From JBBRWV01 sp038248985 (GTDB lineage: Bacteria; Planctomycetota; Phycisphaerae; WQYP01): DNA of 64,000 bases. Location of the stretch: positions 1 through 64,000 of the forward strand of contig JBBRWV010000001.1 of NCBI GenBank assembly GCA_038248985.1, written 5' to 3'. Shown in pieces: positions 1 to 9,206 of the stretch (positions within the stretch are counted from its first letter, which is position 1; each line of letters begins with the position of its first letter). The translations under genes and the position numbers were made by a program. The notes under the pieces were generated by a model. It was not told where the DNA came from, made no database searches, and was given only the letters and a program-made list of their open reading frames with translations.

Positions 1-53
1 CCTTACCCCCCAACCCACATAAAACGCAATCGCGAACGACCCCCCGCCTCCCC

Positions 54-794
54 CTACACATCCTCCAAAAGTATCGCATAAACGTACTTCGGACCATGCA
101 CCCCCGTCACCATCTTCATCTCAATATCCGCCGTCTTCGACGGCCCATTGATCACCACCACGTTCGACGGCAACCCCACCGCGTTCGCTCGCCGCACCAT
201 CGCCAACGCATCGATCAAATCCGCCAAAATCTGCGACGCCCCGATCAAGATCACATGAACCGGCACCACCAGCGTCGACGACCGCCCGAACCCCGCATCC
301 GACCACACCAAAAACGCCCCCGTGTCCGCGATCCCCGCCCGGCAATCCGTGATCGACATCTCGCAATGAAAAATCGCCTCCCCGCATCCCTTCTCGCCCC
401 ACTGATGCACCACCACCTTCTTCGCCGCCAGATGCGACTCCATCGGAAAACGCTTCCCCAACTCCCGCACATTCAACATCGCCTGCGTCACCGCATGTTG
501 ACTCAATACCGAATCCAACGCCCCCAGCAATTCCCCCGACTTCGTCCGCAGCACTTTCACGCTATTCCCCTCCGCCAGCTTCGCCCACCGCGCCACCCGC
601 TCCTCCACCGATACCTTCCCCTCATCCTGCGAAACCTGCCGCAAAACCCGCTCGTCAATCTCCGGCGAATTCACCGGCGGCAAAGTCGCCGTATGCCCCA
701 GTGCCTTCCGCACCCGCGCCAAAAAAGCCTCCCGCCCCGTCCCCGCCAAAGGCTGGCGATTCAAAAATGGATTCGTTCGTTTCGATGGCGACAT
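54..794 (-). CDS. lutC: LutC, lactate utilization LUD-domain protein
   Basis: This 246-aa protein is the third subunit of the LutABC complex that oxidises L-lactate to pyruvate in the cytoplasm. The C-terminal half carries the LUD-domain signature: ITDCRAGIADTGAF at about residues 147-160, the GRSSTLVVP stretch, and the terminal NGPSKTADIEMKMVTGVHGP motif. The first ~90 residues are variable, as is usual for LutC. It starts at an ATG 26 bp downstream of lutB and is the last gene of a minus-strand lutA-lutB-lutC operon. Identification is confident from motifs and operon order together. Confidence 0.93.
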   Translation of the reverse strand: MSPSKRTNPFLNRQPLAGTGREAFLARVRKALGHTATLPPVNSPEIDERVLRQVSQDEGKVSVEERVARWAKLAEGNSVKVLRTKSGELLGALDSVLSQHAVTQAMLNVRELGKRFPMESHLAAKKVVVHQWGEKGCGEAIFHCEMSITDCRAGIADTGAFLVWSDAGFGRSSTLVVPVHVILIGASQILADLIDALAMVRRANAVGLPSNVVVINGPSKTADIEMKMVTGVHGPKYVYAILLEDV

Positions 795-820
795 TTCCGC
801 AACTCACTTCAGCACAAAAA

Positions 821-2263
821 TTACTTCCGCTTCTTCCACAACTGCCGGAACGATTCCTTCGCCGGGATCGGAAAATCCCGCGCCGCCGTCCATCCCCGCG
901 CCGGCGGCGGCAACTTCGCGATCCACCCATCCTGCGACTTCACAATCCGCCGCAGCATCAACCGCTGGAATTTCTGCCCCATCACATACAAAAACTTGCT
1001 CGCCGTTGCCCGCGTCCACACTTTGAAAAGGAGCTTTTCATACCACTTTGTATAACCAATTTTCTTCAGGTCCTGCTTCATATGTATCAACATTTCCGGA
1101 ATGTTGATCTTCACCGGGCACGCCTCGTAGCAAGCCCCGCACAAACTCGTCGCCTGCGGCAAATGCACATGCTGCTCCAGCCCATTAAACAGCGGCGTAA
1201 TCAACGCCCCGATCGGCCCCGGATAAATCGACCCATACGCGTGCCCCCCGATCGTTCGATAAATCGGACACGCATTCAAACATGCCCCGCACCGAATGCA
1301 CCGCAACGTGTCGCGATAATCCGAAGCCAGAATCCGGCTCCGCCCATTGTCGATCACCACCAGATGAAACTCCTCCGGCCCATCATGCTCGCCCGCCCGC
1401 TTCGGCCCCGTGATGATGTTCGTATATTGCGTCAGCGCTTGCCCCGACGCCGACCGCGCCAGCAGCTTCAAAAACACCGGCAGAGTTTCCAGCGATGGAA
1501 TCAACTTCTCCATCCCCATCAGCGCCACATGCACCCGCGGCCGCGAGGTACACATCCGCCCATTGCCTTCATTGGTGCAAATGCAGATCGACCCCGTATC
1601 GGCGATCCCGAAATTCACCCCGGAAACCCCCATATCCGCCCGGTTAAATCGATCCCGCAAATACACCCGCGCCATCTCAGCGAGTGCCGGCGGATCTTCC
1701 GTATACGGCACGGAAAAAAACTTCTCAAAAATGCGCCCAATCTGCGGCGCCTTCAAATGAATGATCGGCATCACCAGGTGCGACGGATGATCGTGCGCGA
1801 TCTGCACGATCAGTTCCCCCAAATCCGTTTCCACCGGCTCCAGCCCCGCATCAATCAACGCGTGGTTCAGTTCCGTTTCTTCCGAAACCATCGATTTGGA
1901 TTTGACGATCAGTTTCGACTTGGTCCGTTTGGCGATATCGATCACGATCTGATTCGCTTCCGCCCCCGTCGTCGCAAAGTGAACGTGCCCCCCGTTCTTG
2001 AGGATGTTGGCTTCCAACAGTTCCAGGTAATAATCCAGATGATCCAGCGTATGCGCCTTGATCTTCCCCGCCAGCGCCCGCAACCCATCCGGATCCGGCA
2101 GATCATGCGTCAGCAAAATCCGCCGCCCATAATCCTTCTTGACCGCCGAATTATTGATTGCATCATGCAGCCCAAAATCCAGCGACGCATCATGCGAAAC
2201 TTTCTTGAAATCCGGATTGAACACCGGCAACGCCAGCCGCGAAGCCTCAATCTTGGTGGTCAC
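821..2263 (-). CDS. lutB: LutB, iron-sulfur lactate utilization protein
   Basis: This ~480-aa protein joins a LUD domain (residues ~50-300) to a C-terminal ferredoxin-like region with two [4Fe-4S] motifs, CIRCGACLNACPIY and CGACYEACPVKINIPE, the arrangement of LutB/YkgF. It passes electrons within the LutABC lactate dehydrogenase complex. The reading frame is open further upstream to 2374, but that part is only antisense-like sequence inside lutA. The chosen GTG start at 2263 overlaps the lutA stop as GTGA, has a GA-rich ribosome-binding site (GAGGGGGCGGAG) just before it, and gives the usual family length. Confidence 0.93.
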   Translation of the reverse strand: MTTKIEASRLALPVFNPDFKKVSHDASLDFGLHDAINNSAVKKDYGRRILLTHDLPDPDGLRALAGKIKAHTLDHLDYYLELLEANILKNGGHVHFATTGAEANQIVIDIAKRTKSKLIVKSKSMVSEETELNHALIDAGLEPVETDLGELIVQIAHDHPSHLVMPIIHLKAPQIGRIFEKFFSVPYTEDPPALAEMARVYLRDRFNRADMGVSGVNFGIADTGSICICTNEGNGRMCTSRPRVHVALMGMEKLIPSLETLPVFLKLLARSASGQALTQYTNIITGPKRAGEHDGPEEFHLVVIDNGRSRILASDYRDTLRCIRCGACLNACPIYRTIGGHAYGSIYPGPIGALITPLFNGLEQHVHLPQATSLCGACYEACPVKINIPEMLIHMKQDLKKIGYTKWYEKLLFKVWTRATASKFLYVMGQKFQRLMLRRIVKSQDGWIAKLPPPARGWTAARDFPIPAKESFRQLWKKRK

Positions 2264-3012
2264 TTCTCCGCCCCCTCTTTCGCTACGATCGCCTCGGCCA
2301 GCAGCTCCGCGAAATGCTTGACCGCAAATTTCCCCCCATGTCGATGGCACGCCCCGCCAATGTTCATCGCGCATCCCGCATCATTCACCAGCATCACCGC
2401 CGCCCCCGTCTGGTTACCGCATTGCACCTTGTCTTTAACAATCGCCCCGGAAATATCCGGATACTTCGTGGCAAAAGTCCCGCCGAACCCGCAACATTGC
2501 TCCGCCTTCTCCAGCGGTAAAAAAGTCGCGTTCCCCAACTGCTTAACCATGTTCGTACACGGCTCGCCCGTCACCCCGAGCCCGCGCGTATGGCACGTGT
2601 AGTGATACGTAACCTGCGTCGCATTCGGCAATTGGAGGGAGGAAACATCGACCTTCAAAACTTTGGTGAGAAACTCCACAAACTCGTAAGTCTTGGCCAC
2701 AAACTCCGTAGCCCGCTGCTCCCATTCGACATCATTGGCAAAGAGCAACGGATAGTGTTCGCGAATCATGGCACAGCACGATCCCGACGGCGTCACCACG
2801 TACTGCGACTTTTCAAACACCCGAATCATCCGCTTCGCCAGCCTCAACGCGTCCTTCGGATATCCGTTGTTATATTGCGGCTGGCCGCAGCAGGTTTGGT
2901 CTTGGGGGAAATCGACGGTGCAGCCGAAATGCTCGAGGGCGGTGACGGTGGCGAGGCCGACTTGGGGGGAAAAAAGATCGGTGAGGCAGGTGATAAAGAG
3001 CGAAACTTTCAT
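2260..3012 (-). CDS. lutA: LutA, (Fe-S) oxidoreductase with two CCG domains
   Basis: This 250-aa protein has two cysteine-rich CCG domains typical of LutA/GlcF/HdrB-type proteins: TCCGQPQYNNGY near residue 41 and QCCGFGGTFATKYP near residue 170, each paired with an upstream cysteine pair (SGSCC, HTRGLG region). It is the first gene of the lactate-oxidation operon and its stop codon overlaps the lutB start. It is divergent from the comEC-like gene, with about 95 bp between them, so both promoters must lie there. Base composition of the coding strand changes from G-rich to C-rich inside this gene at about 2.88 kb, which is unusual. Confidence 0.93.
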   Translation of the reverse strand: MKVSLFITCLTDLFSPQVGLATVTALEHFGCTVDFPQDQTCCGQPQYNNGYPKDALRLAKRMIRVFEKSQYVVTPSGSCCAMIREHYPLLFANDVEWEQRATEFVAKTYEFVEFLTKVLKVDVSSLQLPNATQVTYHYTCHTRGLGVTGEPCTNMVKQLGNATFLPLEKAEQCCGFGGTFATKYPDISGAIVKDKVQCGNQTGAAVMLVNDAGCAMNIGGACHRHGGKFAVKHFAELLAEAIVAKEGAEK

Positions 3013-3107
3013 GGGGGCAATCTTAGTGGGAGTTGCAGGTGAGGTCTAGGGAAGGAGTTACGACAAACAGGTGAGGAAGCGCGGAGGCGGGCGGAAGGGG
3101 CGGGGCG

Positions 3108-5516
3108 GTGGTATCTTATGCGGGTATGCGTGCGGGAATGGACAGACTGAGCCTGTTTTTGCGGATGAATCCACTGGTGCCGGCGGTTGTGGCGCTGGGG
3201 TCGGGGGTGGGTATAGGGGGGGTAGTGGGGGGGGTGAAGGGGGTGGAGGTGGGGGTCGCGCTGGGGGGCGCGGGGGTGTTGTGGGTGGGTTGGGCGGTAG
3301 CGGAGGGGGTGCTGAGGGGGGTAAGGCAGGTGGTGGCGACTCATTTTTGTTTGCTCATGGGATTCATGTTTGCGGGGATCGGACTGTGGCAAATGGACCA
3401 GCAACAAGGTGGGTGGACGGAGGTGGCGCGGTTCGTCCAAGGAGAAAATGCGACACCGATCAAGGCGCGGGTGGAGGTGGTCGTGCCGCCGGAGGATGAA
3501 GCGGCGACGCATGGGAATATATACTGGGTGGGGAAGGTGCGGCGGGTGTGGACGAGCGCGGGGTGGGTGGAGAGTGAGGGGATGGTGCGGGTGAAATCGG
3601 CAGCGGGGGTGAGCGTGGCGCGGGGGCAGGTATTGGAACTGCATGGTTGGGCGCACCGTCCGGCGGAGGCGCGGAATCCGGGGGCGTTTGATATGCGGAA
3701 GTATTTGGGTGCATCGCGGATTTTTGTGGAGATCAGCGCCAAGAAAGACAATGCGCTGACGCTGGTGGAGGAGACGAATGATGGGGGCGGGGCGCGGTGG
3801 GTGGATCGGGCGCGGATGTTTGTGCGGGGGAAACTTTTAGAGCATACGGTGCGGGTGGATGGAATATCGGGGCGGGCGATGGTGGCGCTGCTGCTGGGGT
3901 ATCGCGATCCGTCGATTGCGGAAGTGGGGGAGTCGTTTACGAATGCGGGGGTGGCGCATCTGTTGGCGATTTCGGGAAGTCATGTGGTTTTTCTGGCGGG
4001 GATTTTGTGGGGCGCGATGCGGGTGGTGCCGCTCGGGCCGCGGATGAAGCTGGTGTTGGTAGCGAGCGTGTTGCTGGGGTACGTGGCGCTGACGCCGTGC
4101 GGGCCGCCGGTGCTGCGGGCGGGGGTGGCGATGGGGATGATGGTGGCGGGTCGGCTGATGAATCGGCGGGCGAGTTTGCTGAACATGTTGGCGGCGGCGC
4201 TGGCGGTGGTGGTGATTCTGCGGCCGACGGATATGGGGGATGCGGGATGCCAGTTGAGTTTTGTGAGCACTGCGGGATTGATATTGCTGGGTGAGCGGTG
4301 CTATGCGTGGGGGACTTCGTGGTGGTGGCTGAGGCGGGAGGAGGAGATCGTGGCGATCAGCGGGCGGAGGTGGTGGCGCTGGCGGTTGGGGGCGATCAAG
4401 GTGTTGGTGGGGCTGCTGGTGGCTAATGGGATCGGGACTTTGACGGCGACGCCGCTGGTGCTGTGGCATTTCAATGCGTGGAATCCGCTGGCGGTCTTGA
4501 CGGGGATGGTGGCGTTGCCGCTGGTGAGCATGACGATGGTGGCGTCGGTGGTGCAGTTGGTGGCGGCGTTGATTTCGGGGACGGTGGCGGGGTGGATTGC
4601 GCCGGTGACGACGGGGGTGGCGACGGTGATGGTGTGGGGAGTGGATTGGTTGTCGCGTGTGCCGGGGGCGGTGGTGGCGATGCGCGGGCCGCCGTGGTGG
4701 TGCGTGGGATTGTGCTATGGAATCATGCTGGTGTGGGTGGTGCGACGGTGGGCGGGGTGGTCGCGAGCGACGGTGAGCGTGCTGGGGATGATGGTGGTGG
4801 TGAGCGTGGTGGGGTGGTATGCGTGGACGCTGCCGCGGGGGGAGTTGGAGTTGGAGGTACTGACGGTGGCGAAGGGGAGTGCGGTGGTGGTGCGGATGCC
4901 GGACGGTGGGGTGTGGGCGGTGAATTGCGGATCGCAGGAGGCGCCGGGGGTTTTGCGGAACGTGATGCGACCGGCGCTGCGGGTGATGGGCGTGGGGCGT
5001 TTGGAGGGGGTGGTGATTTCAAGTGCAGACAAGGTACATGCGAGCGATGCGGGGGACATGGTGGAGCGTTTCAGGCCGGGAAGGGTTTTTGTGAGCGAGC
5101 GGGTGGCGCGACATGCGGACTGGACGCTGCCGGGGACGGAAGTGATGGACGGGGCGCGGAAGGTGAGGGCGAAGGTGGAGACGCTGCGCGGGGGGGATGA
5201 GGTGCGGGTGGGGGAATGCGCGATGCGGGTGATGTGGCCGACGGGGGAGGTGGGGGAGGCATCGTTGATGCTGCGGCTGGAGTATCGGGGGAAGGTGATC
5301 TGGCTGGTGAATCCGAAGAGCGAGTTGGTGTGGCGGAGTTTGGGGGCGCGCGGGGCGATGAATGGGGAGGTGGTGGTTTTGCTGGGGCCGGGACGGGAGG
5401 GGAGTGAGGCGGAGATTGGGAAGATGGTGGGGGGTGAGGTGGTTTCGAGCGAAGAGAGGAGTTGGGTGCGGGTGCGGGTTGGGCGTGAGGGGGAGGTGAG
5501 GTTGGAGAGGCATTGA
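3108..5516 (+). CDS. ComEC/Rec2-family DNA internalization protein
   Basis: This ~802-aa polytopic membrane protein belongs to the ComEC/Rec2 family, the channel that takes single-stranded DNA through the inner membrane. The competence domain is recognisable by GVAHLLAISGSHVVFLAG at ~285 and the following TPCGPPVLRAG segment. Multiple hydrophobic helices run to ~560. The C-terminal ~210 residues have the layout of the ComEC beta-lactamase-like domain, but where active members have a THPDADH-type metal motif this one reads SSADKVHASDAG, so nuclease metal ligands are missing. Start choice is open: GTG at 3108 has an AAGGGG-type site; ATG at 3126 or 3138 are alternatives. The gene is extremely G-rich on the coding strand and contains G7 and G8 runs near its 5' end. 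Confidence 0.85.
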   Translation: MVSYAGMRAGMDRLSLFLRMNPLVPAVVALGSGVGIGGVVGGVKGVEVGVALGGAGVLWVGWAVAEGVLRGVRQVVATHFCLLMGFMFAGIGLWQMDQQQGGWTEVARFVQGENATPIKARVEVVVPPEDEAATHGNIYWVGKVRRVWTSAGWVESEGMVRVKSAAGVSVARGQVLELHGWAHRPAEARNPGAFDMRKYLGASRIFVEISAKKDNALTLVEETNDGGGARWVDRARMFVRGKLLEHTVRVDGISGRAMVALLLGYRDPSIAEVGESFTNAGVAHLLAISGSHVVFLAGILWGAMRVVPLGPRMKLVLVASVLLGYVALTPCGPPVLRAGVAMGMMVAGRLMNRRASLLNMLAAALAVVVILRPTDMGDAGCQLSFVSTAGLILLGERCYAWGTSWWWLRREEEIVAISGRRWWRWRLGAIKVLVGLLVANGIGTLTATPLVLWHFNAWNPLAVLTGMVALPLVSMTMVASVVQLVAALISGTVAGWIAPVTTGVATVMVWGVDWLSRVPGAVVAMRGPPWWCVGLCYGIMLVWVVRRWAGWSRATVSVLGMMVVVSVVGWYAWTLPRGELELEVLTVAKGSAVVVRMPDGGVWAVNCGSQEAPGVLRNVMRPALRVMGVGRLEGVVISSADKVHASDAGDMVERFRPGRVFVSERVARHADWTLPGTEVMDGARKVRAKVETLRGGDEVRVGECAMRVMWPTGEVGEASLMLRLEYRGKVIWLVNPKSELVWRSLGARGAMNGEVVVLLGPGREGSEAEIGKMVGGEVVSSEERSWVRVRVGREGEVRLERH

Positions 5517-5654
5517 AGGAATTGCCGAGGGTGGATTTCGGGCGAGGGTGGCTTGGGCGAATCGGTGGAGTTCGAGGCGTGGGGCGGGGGCGACGGTGAG
5601 GGCGATCATGCGTACTGCGGCTGCGCCGACGGCTACTTCGACGACGACGACGTC

Positions 5655-5671
5655 GCGGGCAGGATGCCCGC
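5655..5671. repeat. Short perfect stem-loop downstream of comEC-like gene
   Basis: GCGGGCA and TGCCCGC form a perfect 7-bp inverted repeat around a GGA loop in the 257-bp gap between the comEC-like gene and the recombinase remnant. There is no T-run after it, so it is not a classic terminator. It sits next to the left edge of the A+T-rich insert and could be a boundary hairpin or chance. Confidence 0.35.
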
Positions 5672-5773
5672 TGGGACTGCGGACAGTTTAGCCTAATTGT
5701 GCCTCGATTTTTAAGCGGGTATTGCACCTGCTATCGGGCAAATGGTACAACCAAAGCACGAAAGGGTCAGAAA

Positions 5774-6436
5774 ATGAAAACTGGTTTTATTTATTCGAGG
5801 ATTTTGAGTGAGGGACAAAGGGACGGGACGGGATTAACCAGACAGACGGGAGCCGAGTTGGTGAATTACATCTTGTCACTCGGTCACGTTGTGGGCGGTA
5901 CGCCAAAATTGCAGGACGTTGCCAGTGGTTATCACGGCGATAATCTTGTGGGGGATTTAGGGATATTTTTGGATGCAGTAGAATCGGGTCTGGTTAAATC
6001 TGGTGAAAGTTTTTTGGCAATTGAGGATTGGGATAGGCTAACCCGCTTGACTCCGTGGGATGCCATTCCCACTTTTCAATCTATCATAAATCATAATGTT
6101 GACCTTTTGACATACATGGATGGCGAGGCAAGGTGGTATACGTTGGCAAGTCTTAAAGGCAATCCCAACCTACTTGATGAAGTTTTAGACGGCATGAAGT
6201 CAGCACATTATTTTAGCAAGAAATTAGCAGCACGAATTAAGGGAATGTATAAACGGAAGATTGCGGAAAATGCAATTTATTCCGGTAGCGTCCCAAGTTG
6301 GATTGTTAAAAAATATGGAGCAATAAATCCTCGTTCGGGGAGATCGTCAATTATTGGATTTGAATTGGGTATAGGGGGCGATGCTTGGTGGGGTGACGGG
6401 GGATTGGGTTGTGGGGTATCATCGGGGAATGGATGA
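5774..6436 (+). pseudogene. Truncated serine recombinase/resolvase remnant
   Basis: The reading frame encodes an N-terminal serine-recombinase catalytic domain: the IYSRILSEGQ strand-helix with candidate nucleophile serine, an SGYHGDN region, FLAIEDWDRLTRL (the conserved D-R-L-x-R segment), and the start of the large-recombinase DNA-binding domain (KKLAARIKGMYKRKIAENAIY). Near residue ~200, at about 6365-6375, the sequence turns abruptly from A+T-rich to the G-rich local style and the frame ends after ~25 unrelated residues. The zinc-ribbon and remaining recombinase domain are missing, so the gene is broken. ATG 5774 with AAAGGG upstream is the likely original start. It overlaps the next gene and is probably the scar of a former integrative element. 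Confidence 0.75.
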
Positions 6437-7262
6437 TCAACCGAAGTTTTTGGTGTCGGGCTGCGTGATCTGCAAGAACAATGCCGACAAGATTGCGCGG
6501 ACTTTGGATTCGCTGAGGTGGTGCGACGAGATCGTGGTGGTGGATTCGGGATCGACGGATGGGACGGTGGGGGTGTGCGAGGGGCATGGGAGCGGGAAGG
6601 TGCGGGTGATTAAGAGTGGATGGCGGTGGTTCAATAAGCAGCGGGAGTATGCGGCGTCGGCGTGCCGGAACGCGTGGGTGCTGATGCTGGATGCGGACGA
6701 GGAGTGCGGAGAGGAGTTGCGGGGGGAGATTTTGGGGTTGACGGAGGAGGCGCGGCGGGGGGTGGGTTTGTTCAAGATGCCACGGAAGAATTTTGTGATG
6801 AAGCGTCATGTGCGGGTGTGGGGGCCGGATTTTCAGACGCGGTTGGTGCATAGGGAGCGGGTGGAGTGGGATGCGCGGAGTATTCCGGAGATACGGAAGG
6901 TGAAGGCGGAATTTCGAGTGGGGAAGTTGAAGGGGGCGATTTTGCACAATCGATTGACGGAGTTGCAGGCGACGGATTTCAATGATGGGGTGAAGCAGGC
7001 GATGTACGCGGTGGAGCTGGCGGAGCATATGCGTTTGAAGGGGAAACGCGGCGGGTGGGTGAATCTGTTCTTCCGGCCGTGGATGACGTTTTTGAAATAT
7101 TATGTTTTGCGCGGGGCGTTTCTGGAGGGGCGGTTTGGGCTGGCGATTGCGTATAAGACGACGATCATGGTGATGTTGAAGTACAGTGTTTTGTATGCGG
7201 AGGGGATGAAGGGGGGCGAGAACCAAGAAACAGGGAGCAAGGAGCAAAACGAGCACGGGTGA
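6429..7262 (+). CDS. Glycosyltransferase family 2, WaaE/KdtX-like
   Basis: This ~277-aa protein is a GT-A glycosyltransferase. It begins [20 protein letters not shown] and has [11 protein letters not shown] at ~37 and LMLDADEE (the DxD metal/nucleotide-sugar motif) at ~83, as in LPS-core glucosyltransferases of the WaaE type. A C-terminal hydrophobic/aromatic stretch ([21 protein letters not shown]) is also typical of that subfamily and suggests membrane association. ATG 6429 is chosen because the conserved first strand follows within ten residues. The gene starts inside the tail of the recombinase remnant, so its original promoter was probably lost. Its stop overlaps the next frame as GTGA. 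Confidence 0.85.
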   Translation: MDDQPKFLVSGCVICKNNADKIARTLDSLRWCDEIVVVDSGSTDGTVGVCEGHGSGKVRVIKSGWRWFNKQREYAASACRNAWVLMLDADEECGEELRGEILGLTEEARRGVGLFKMPRKNFVMKRHVRVWGPDFQTRLVHRERVEWDARSIPEIRKVKAEFRVGKLKGAILHNRLTELQATDFNDGVKQAMYAVELAEHMRLKGKRGGWVNLFFRPWMTFLKYYVLRGAFLEGRFGLAIAYKTTIMVMLKYSVLYAEGMKGGENQETGSKEQNEHG

Positions 7263-7819
7263 GGGGTGAAGGGGCAGCGGTAAAAGTGGAAGCATCATTA
7301 ATGCTGGGGTTGTCGCCGGTGATTTCGATCGAGCAGAAGACGGTGGGGAAGAATCCGCGTTCGACGGTGGGGACAATGACGGATATTTCCCCGTATTTGA
7401 ATTTGCTGTATGCGACGTCGGCGGAGGCGCATTGCCCGCGTGGGTATTTGACGCTGGGGCAGTCGTCGACGATGTTGTCGGGCGGGGAGGCGCAGCGGAT
7501 CAAGCTGGCGAATGAATTGTCGAAGCTGCGGCGGGGGCAGCATGCGCTGTACATTCTGGATGAGCCGACGACGGGGCTGCATCGGGCGGATATTGCGAAG
7601 CTGCTGGAGTGTTTGGCGCGGTTGGAGGATGCGGGGCATTCGGTGCTGGTGATCGAGCATCACCTGGATGTGATCAAGACGGCGGATCATATTATTGATT
7701 TGGGGCCGGAGGGCGGGCATTCAGGCGGAGAGGTGATTGCGGAGGGCTCGCCGGAGGAGTTGAGCCGGAGCAAGCATTCGCATACGGGGCGGTATTTGCG
7801 GACGCATATGAAGGTGTGA
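7259..7819 (+). pseudogene. uvrA: Internally deleted uvrA remnant
   Basis: The 186-aa frame joins two distant parts of excinuclease subunit UvrA. Residues ~15-62 match the N-terminal region ([21 protein letters not shown] ending HCPRG). The sequence then jumps straight to the C-terminal ABC half: [22 protein letters not shown] (signature), [12 protein letters not shown] (Walker B), [13 protein letters not shown] and IDLGPEGG. Both Walker A motifs, all zinc-finger cysteines and most of a ~940-aa protein are gone, yet the frame remains open. It cannot be a working excinuclease subunit. A functional uvrA would have to be elsewhere in the genome. It could alternatively be an in-frame paralogue with a new role, which I consider less likely. 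Confidence 0.8.
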
Positions 7820-7864
7820 GCGGAAGGGCGTACCCCCATTGGGGGTGGCGGGGCGAATGGTGGG

Positions 7865-7894
7865 TTGGCAATCAGAAAACCAATGCCTTACTAT
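7865..7894 (+). promoter_or_regulatory. Putative sigma70-type promoter for DegT aminotransferase
   Basis: TTGGCA at 7865-7870 and TACTAT at 7889-7894 are separated by 18 bp and lie ~30 bp before the DegT-family start codon. A small ACCCCC/GGGGGT hairpin at 7832-7846 precedes it. The elements are reasonable but found by eye only. Confidence 0.4.
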
Positions 7895-7920
7895 CGGAGG
7901 GCACAAAGGAGTGATGCTAG

Positions 7921-9072
7921 ATGACACATATTGCGGGCGCAAAATCGGTGGAAGTTGCGGGGCCAGTGCCGCTGTTTGAGTTGGCGACGCAGTGGCAGTT
8001 GATCCGCAACGAGGTGGAGGGGGCGATCAAGGAAGTATTAGAAAGCCAGCAGTACACGTCGGGGGCGGTGTCGGGGCCGTTTGTGGGGCGGTTTGAGGAG
8101 CATTTGGGCAAGCAGTTGGGGGCGTATGTGGTGGCATTGTCCTCCGGGACGGATGCGATTTTGGCGGCGATGATGGCACTGAAGATTGGGGCGGGGGCGG
8201 AGGTGGTGACGACGCCGTTTTCGTTTTTTGCCACGGCGGGTTGCATTGCGCGGGCGGGGGCGAAGCCGGTGTTTGTGGATATAGATGCGGATACCTTTTT
8301 GATGGATGTGCAGCGGGTGGAGGGCGCGATTACAGGGCAGACGCGGGCGATTGTGCCGGTGCATTTGTATGGGCAGATGCTGGATTCGGGGGCGCTTGCG
8401 GCCATTGCGTGCAAGCATGGGTTGGATGTGATCGAGGATGCGGCGCAGGCGATAGGATCGCGGGATGCTGCCGGGAAGCAGGTTGCGGAGAATGCGCGAT
8501 GCGCGTGTTTGAGTTTTTATCCGACGAAGAACCTGGGGGCCGCCGGTGATGCGGGAGCGCTGGTGACGCGCGATGAGAAGTTGGCGATACGGTTTCGACA
8601 GACGCGGCAGCATGGGGAGACGGCGCGGTATCACCATGAATTTGTGGGCGGAAATTTCCGCATGGATGCGATTCAGGCGGCGGTGCTCGATGTGAAGTTG
8701 CGGCACCTGGAGAGTTGGACGAAGCGGCGGCGGGCGATTGCCGCGTATTACACGAAGCGGTTTGTGGGGACGGACGTGAAGCCGCCACGGGAGCTGCCGG
8801 GTGTTTATCACGTGTATCATCAATACGTGATTCGGGTGCCAGAGCGGGATGCGGTGCGCGACTACCTCACAAAGGAGGGGGTGGGCTGCAACGTATTTTA
8901 TCCCAAAGGGCTGCACTTGCAGGAGTGTTTTGCCGATCTGGGATATGCCAAAGGCGCGTTTCCGGTGACGGAGCGGGCATGCGAAGAAGTGCTGGCGTTG
9001 CCGGTGTTTCCGGAATTGACGGATCGACAGATGGAACGCGTAGCCGATACGATTTTGGCGTTTTATAAGTGA
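7921..9072 (+). CDS. DegT/DnrJ/EryC1/StrS family PLP aminotransferase
   Basis: This 383-aa protein is a sugar-nucleotide aminotransferase of the DegT/WbpE type, converting a keto-sugar nucleotide to the amino sugar for surface polysaccharide. Visible motifs are ALSSGTDAILAAM (cofactor binding), IPVHLYGQ-like VPVHLYGQMLD, DVIEDAAQAIGS (Asp contacting the pyridine nitrogen), and SFYPTKNLGAAGDAG with the Schiff-base lysine at ~200. C-terminal GVGCNVFYPKGLHLQ and LALPVFPELT are also family-typical. An AAAGGAG site precedes ATG 7921. It lies near two glycan-related genes (GT2 and galU), but the exact sugar cannot be told from sequence. Confidence 0.92.
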   Translation: MTHIAGAKSVEVAGPVPLFELATQWQLIRNEVEGAIKEVLESQQYTSGAVSGPFVGRFEEHLGKQLGAYVVALSSGTDAILAAMMALKIGAGAEVVTTPFSFFATAGCIARAGAKPVFVDIDADTFLMDVQRVEGAITGQTRAIVPVHLYGQMLDSGALAAIACKHGLDVIEDAAQAIGSRDAAGKQVAENARCACLSFYPTKNLGAAGDAGALVTRDEKLAIRFRQTRQHGETARYHHEFVGGNFRMDAIQAAVLDVKLRHLESWTKRRRAIAAYYTKRFVGTDVKPPRELPGVYHVYHQYVIRVPERDAVRDYLTKEGVGCNVFYPKGLHLQECFADLGYAKGAFPVTERACEEVLALPVFPELTDRQMERVADTILAFYK

Positions 9073-9206
9073 GCTGGCCGGCGAAGTTGGCGACCAGTCA
9101 GGAATTTTCAGACCGGAAATGTTTCTTGATCCTCCGCAGATAGACACATGCAGACACGGACGATTTTGTTTTTTTGATCGCTCTTTGTTGGATATTGAAT
9201 TTGGAA

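Noticed and set aside
2264..2374. N-terminal extension of LutB to the first ATG
   Set aside because: It lies inside lutA, has no family similarity, and the GTG at 2263 has a ribosome-binding site and a GTGA overlap.
701..2602. 633-codon open frame on the plus strand
   Set aside because: It is antisense to lutB and lutA, full of Arg/Pro/His typical of a shadow of a G+C-rich gene, and has no recognisable motif.
5019..5609. Minus-strand frame starting near 5609
   Set aside because: Its start region looks briefly protein-like, but most of it is antisense to the comEC-like gene and Pro/His/Leu-rich.
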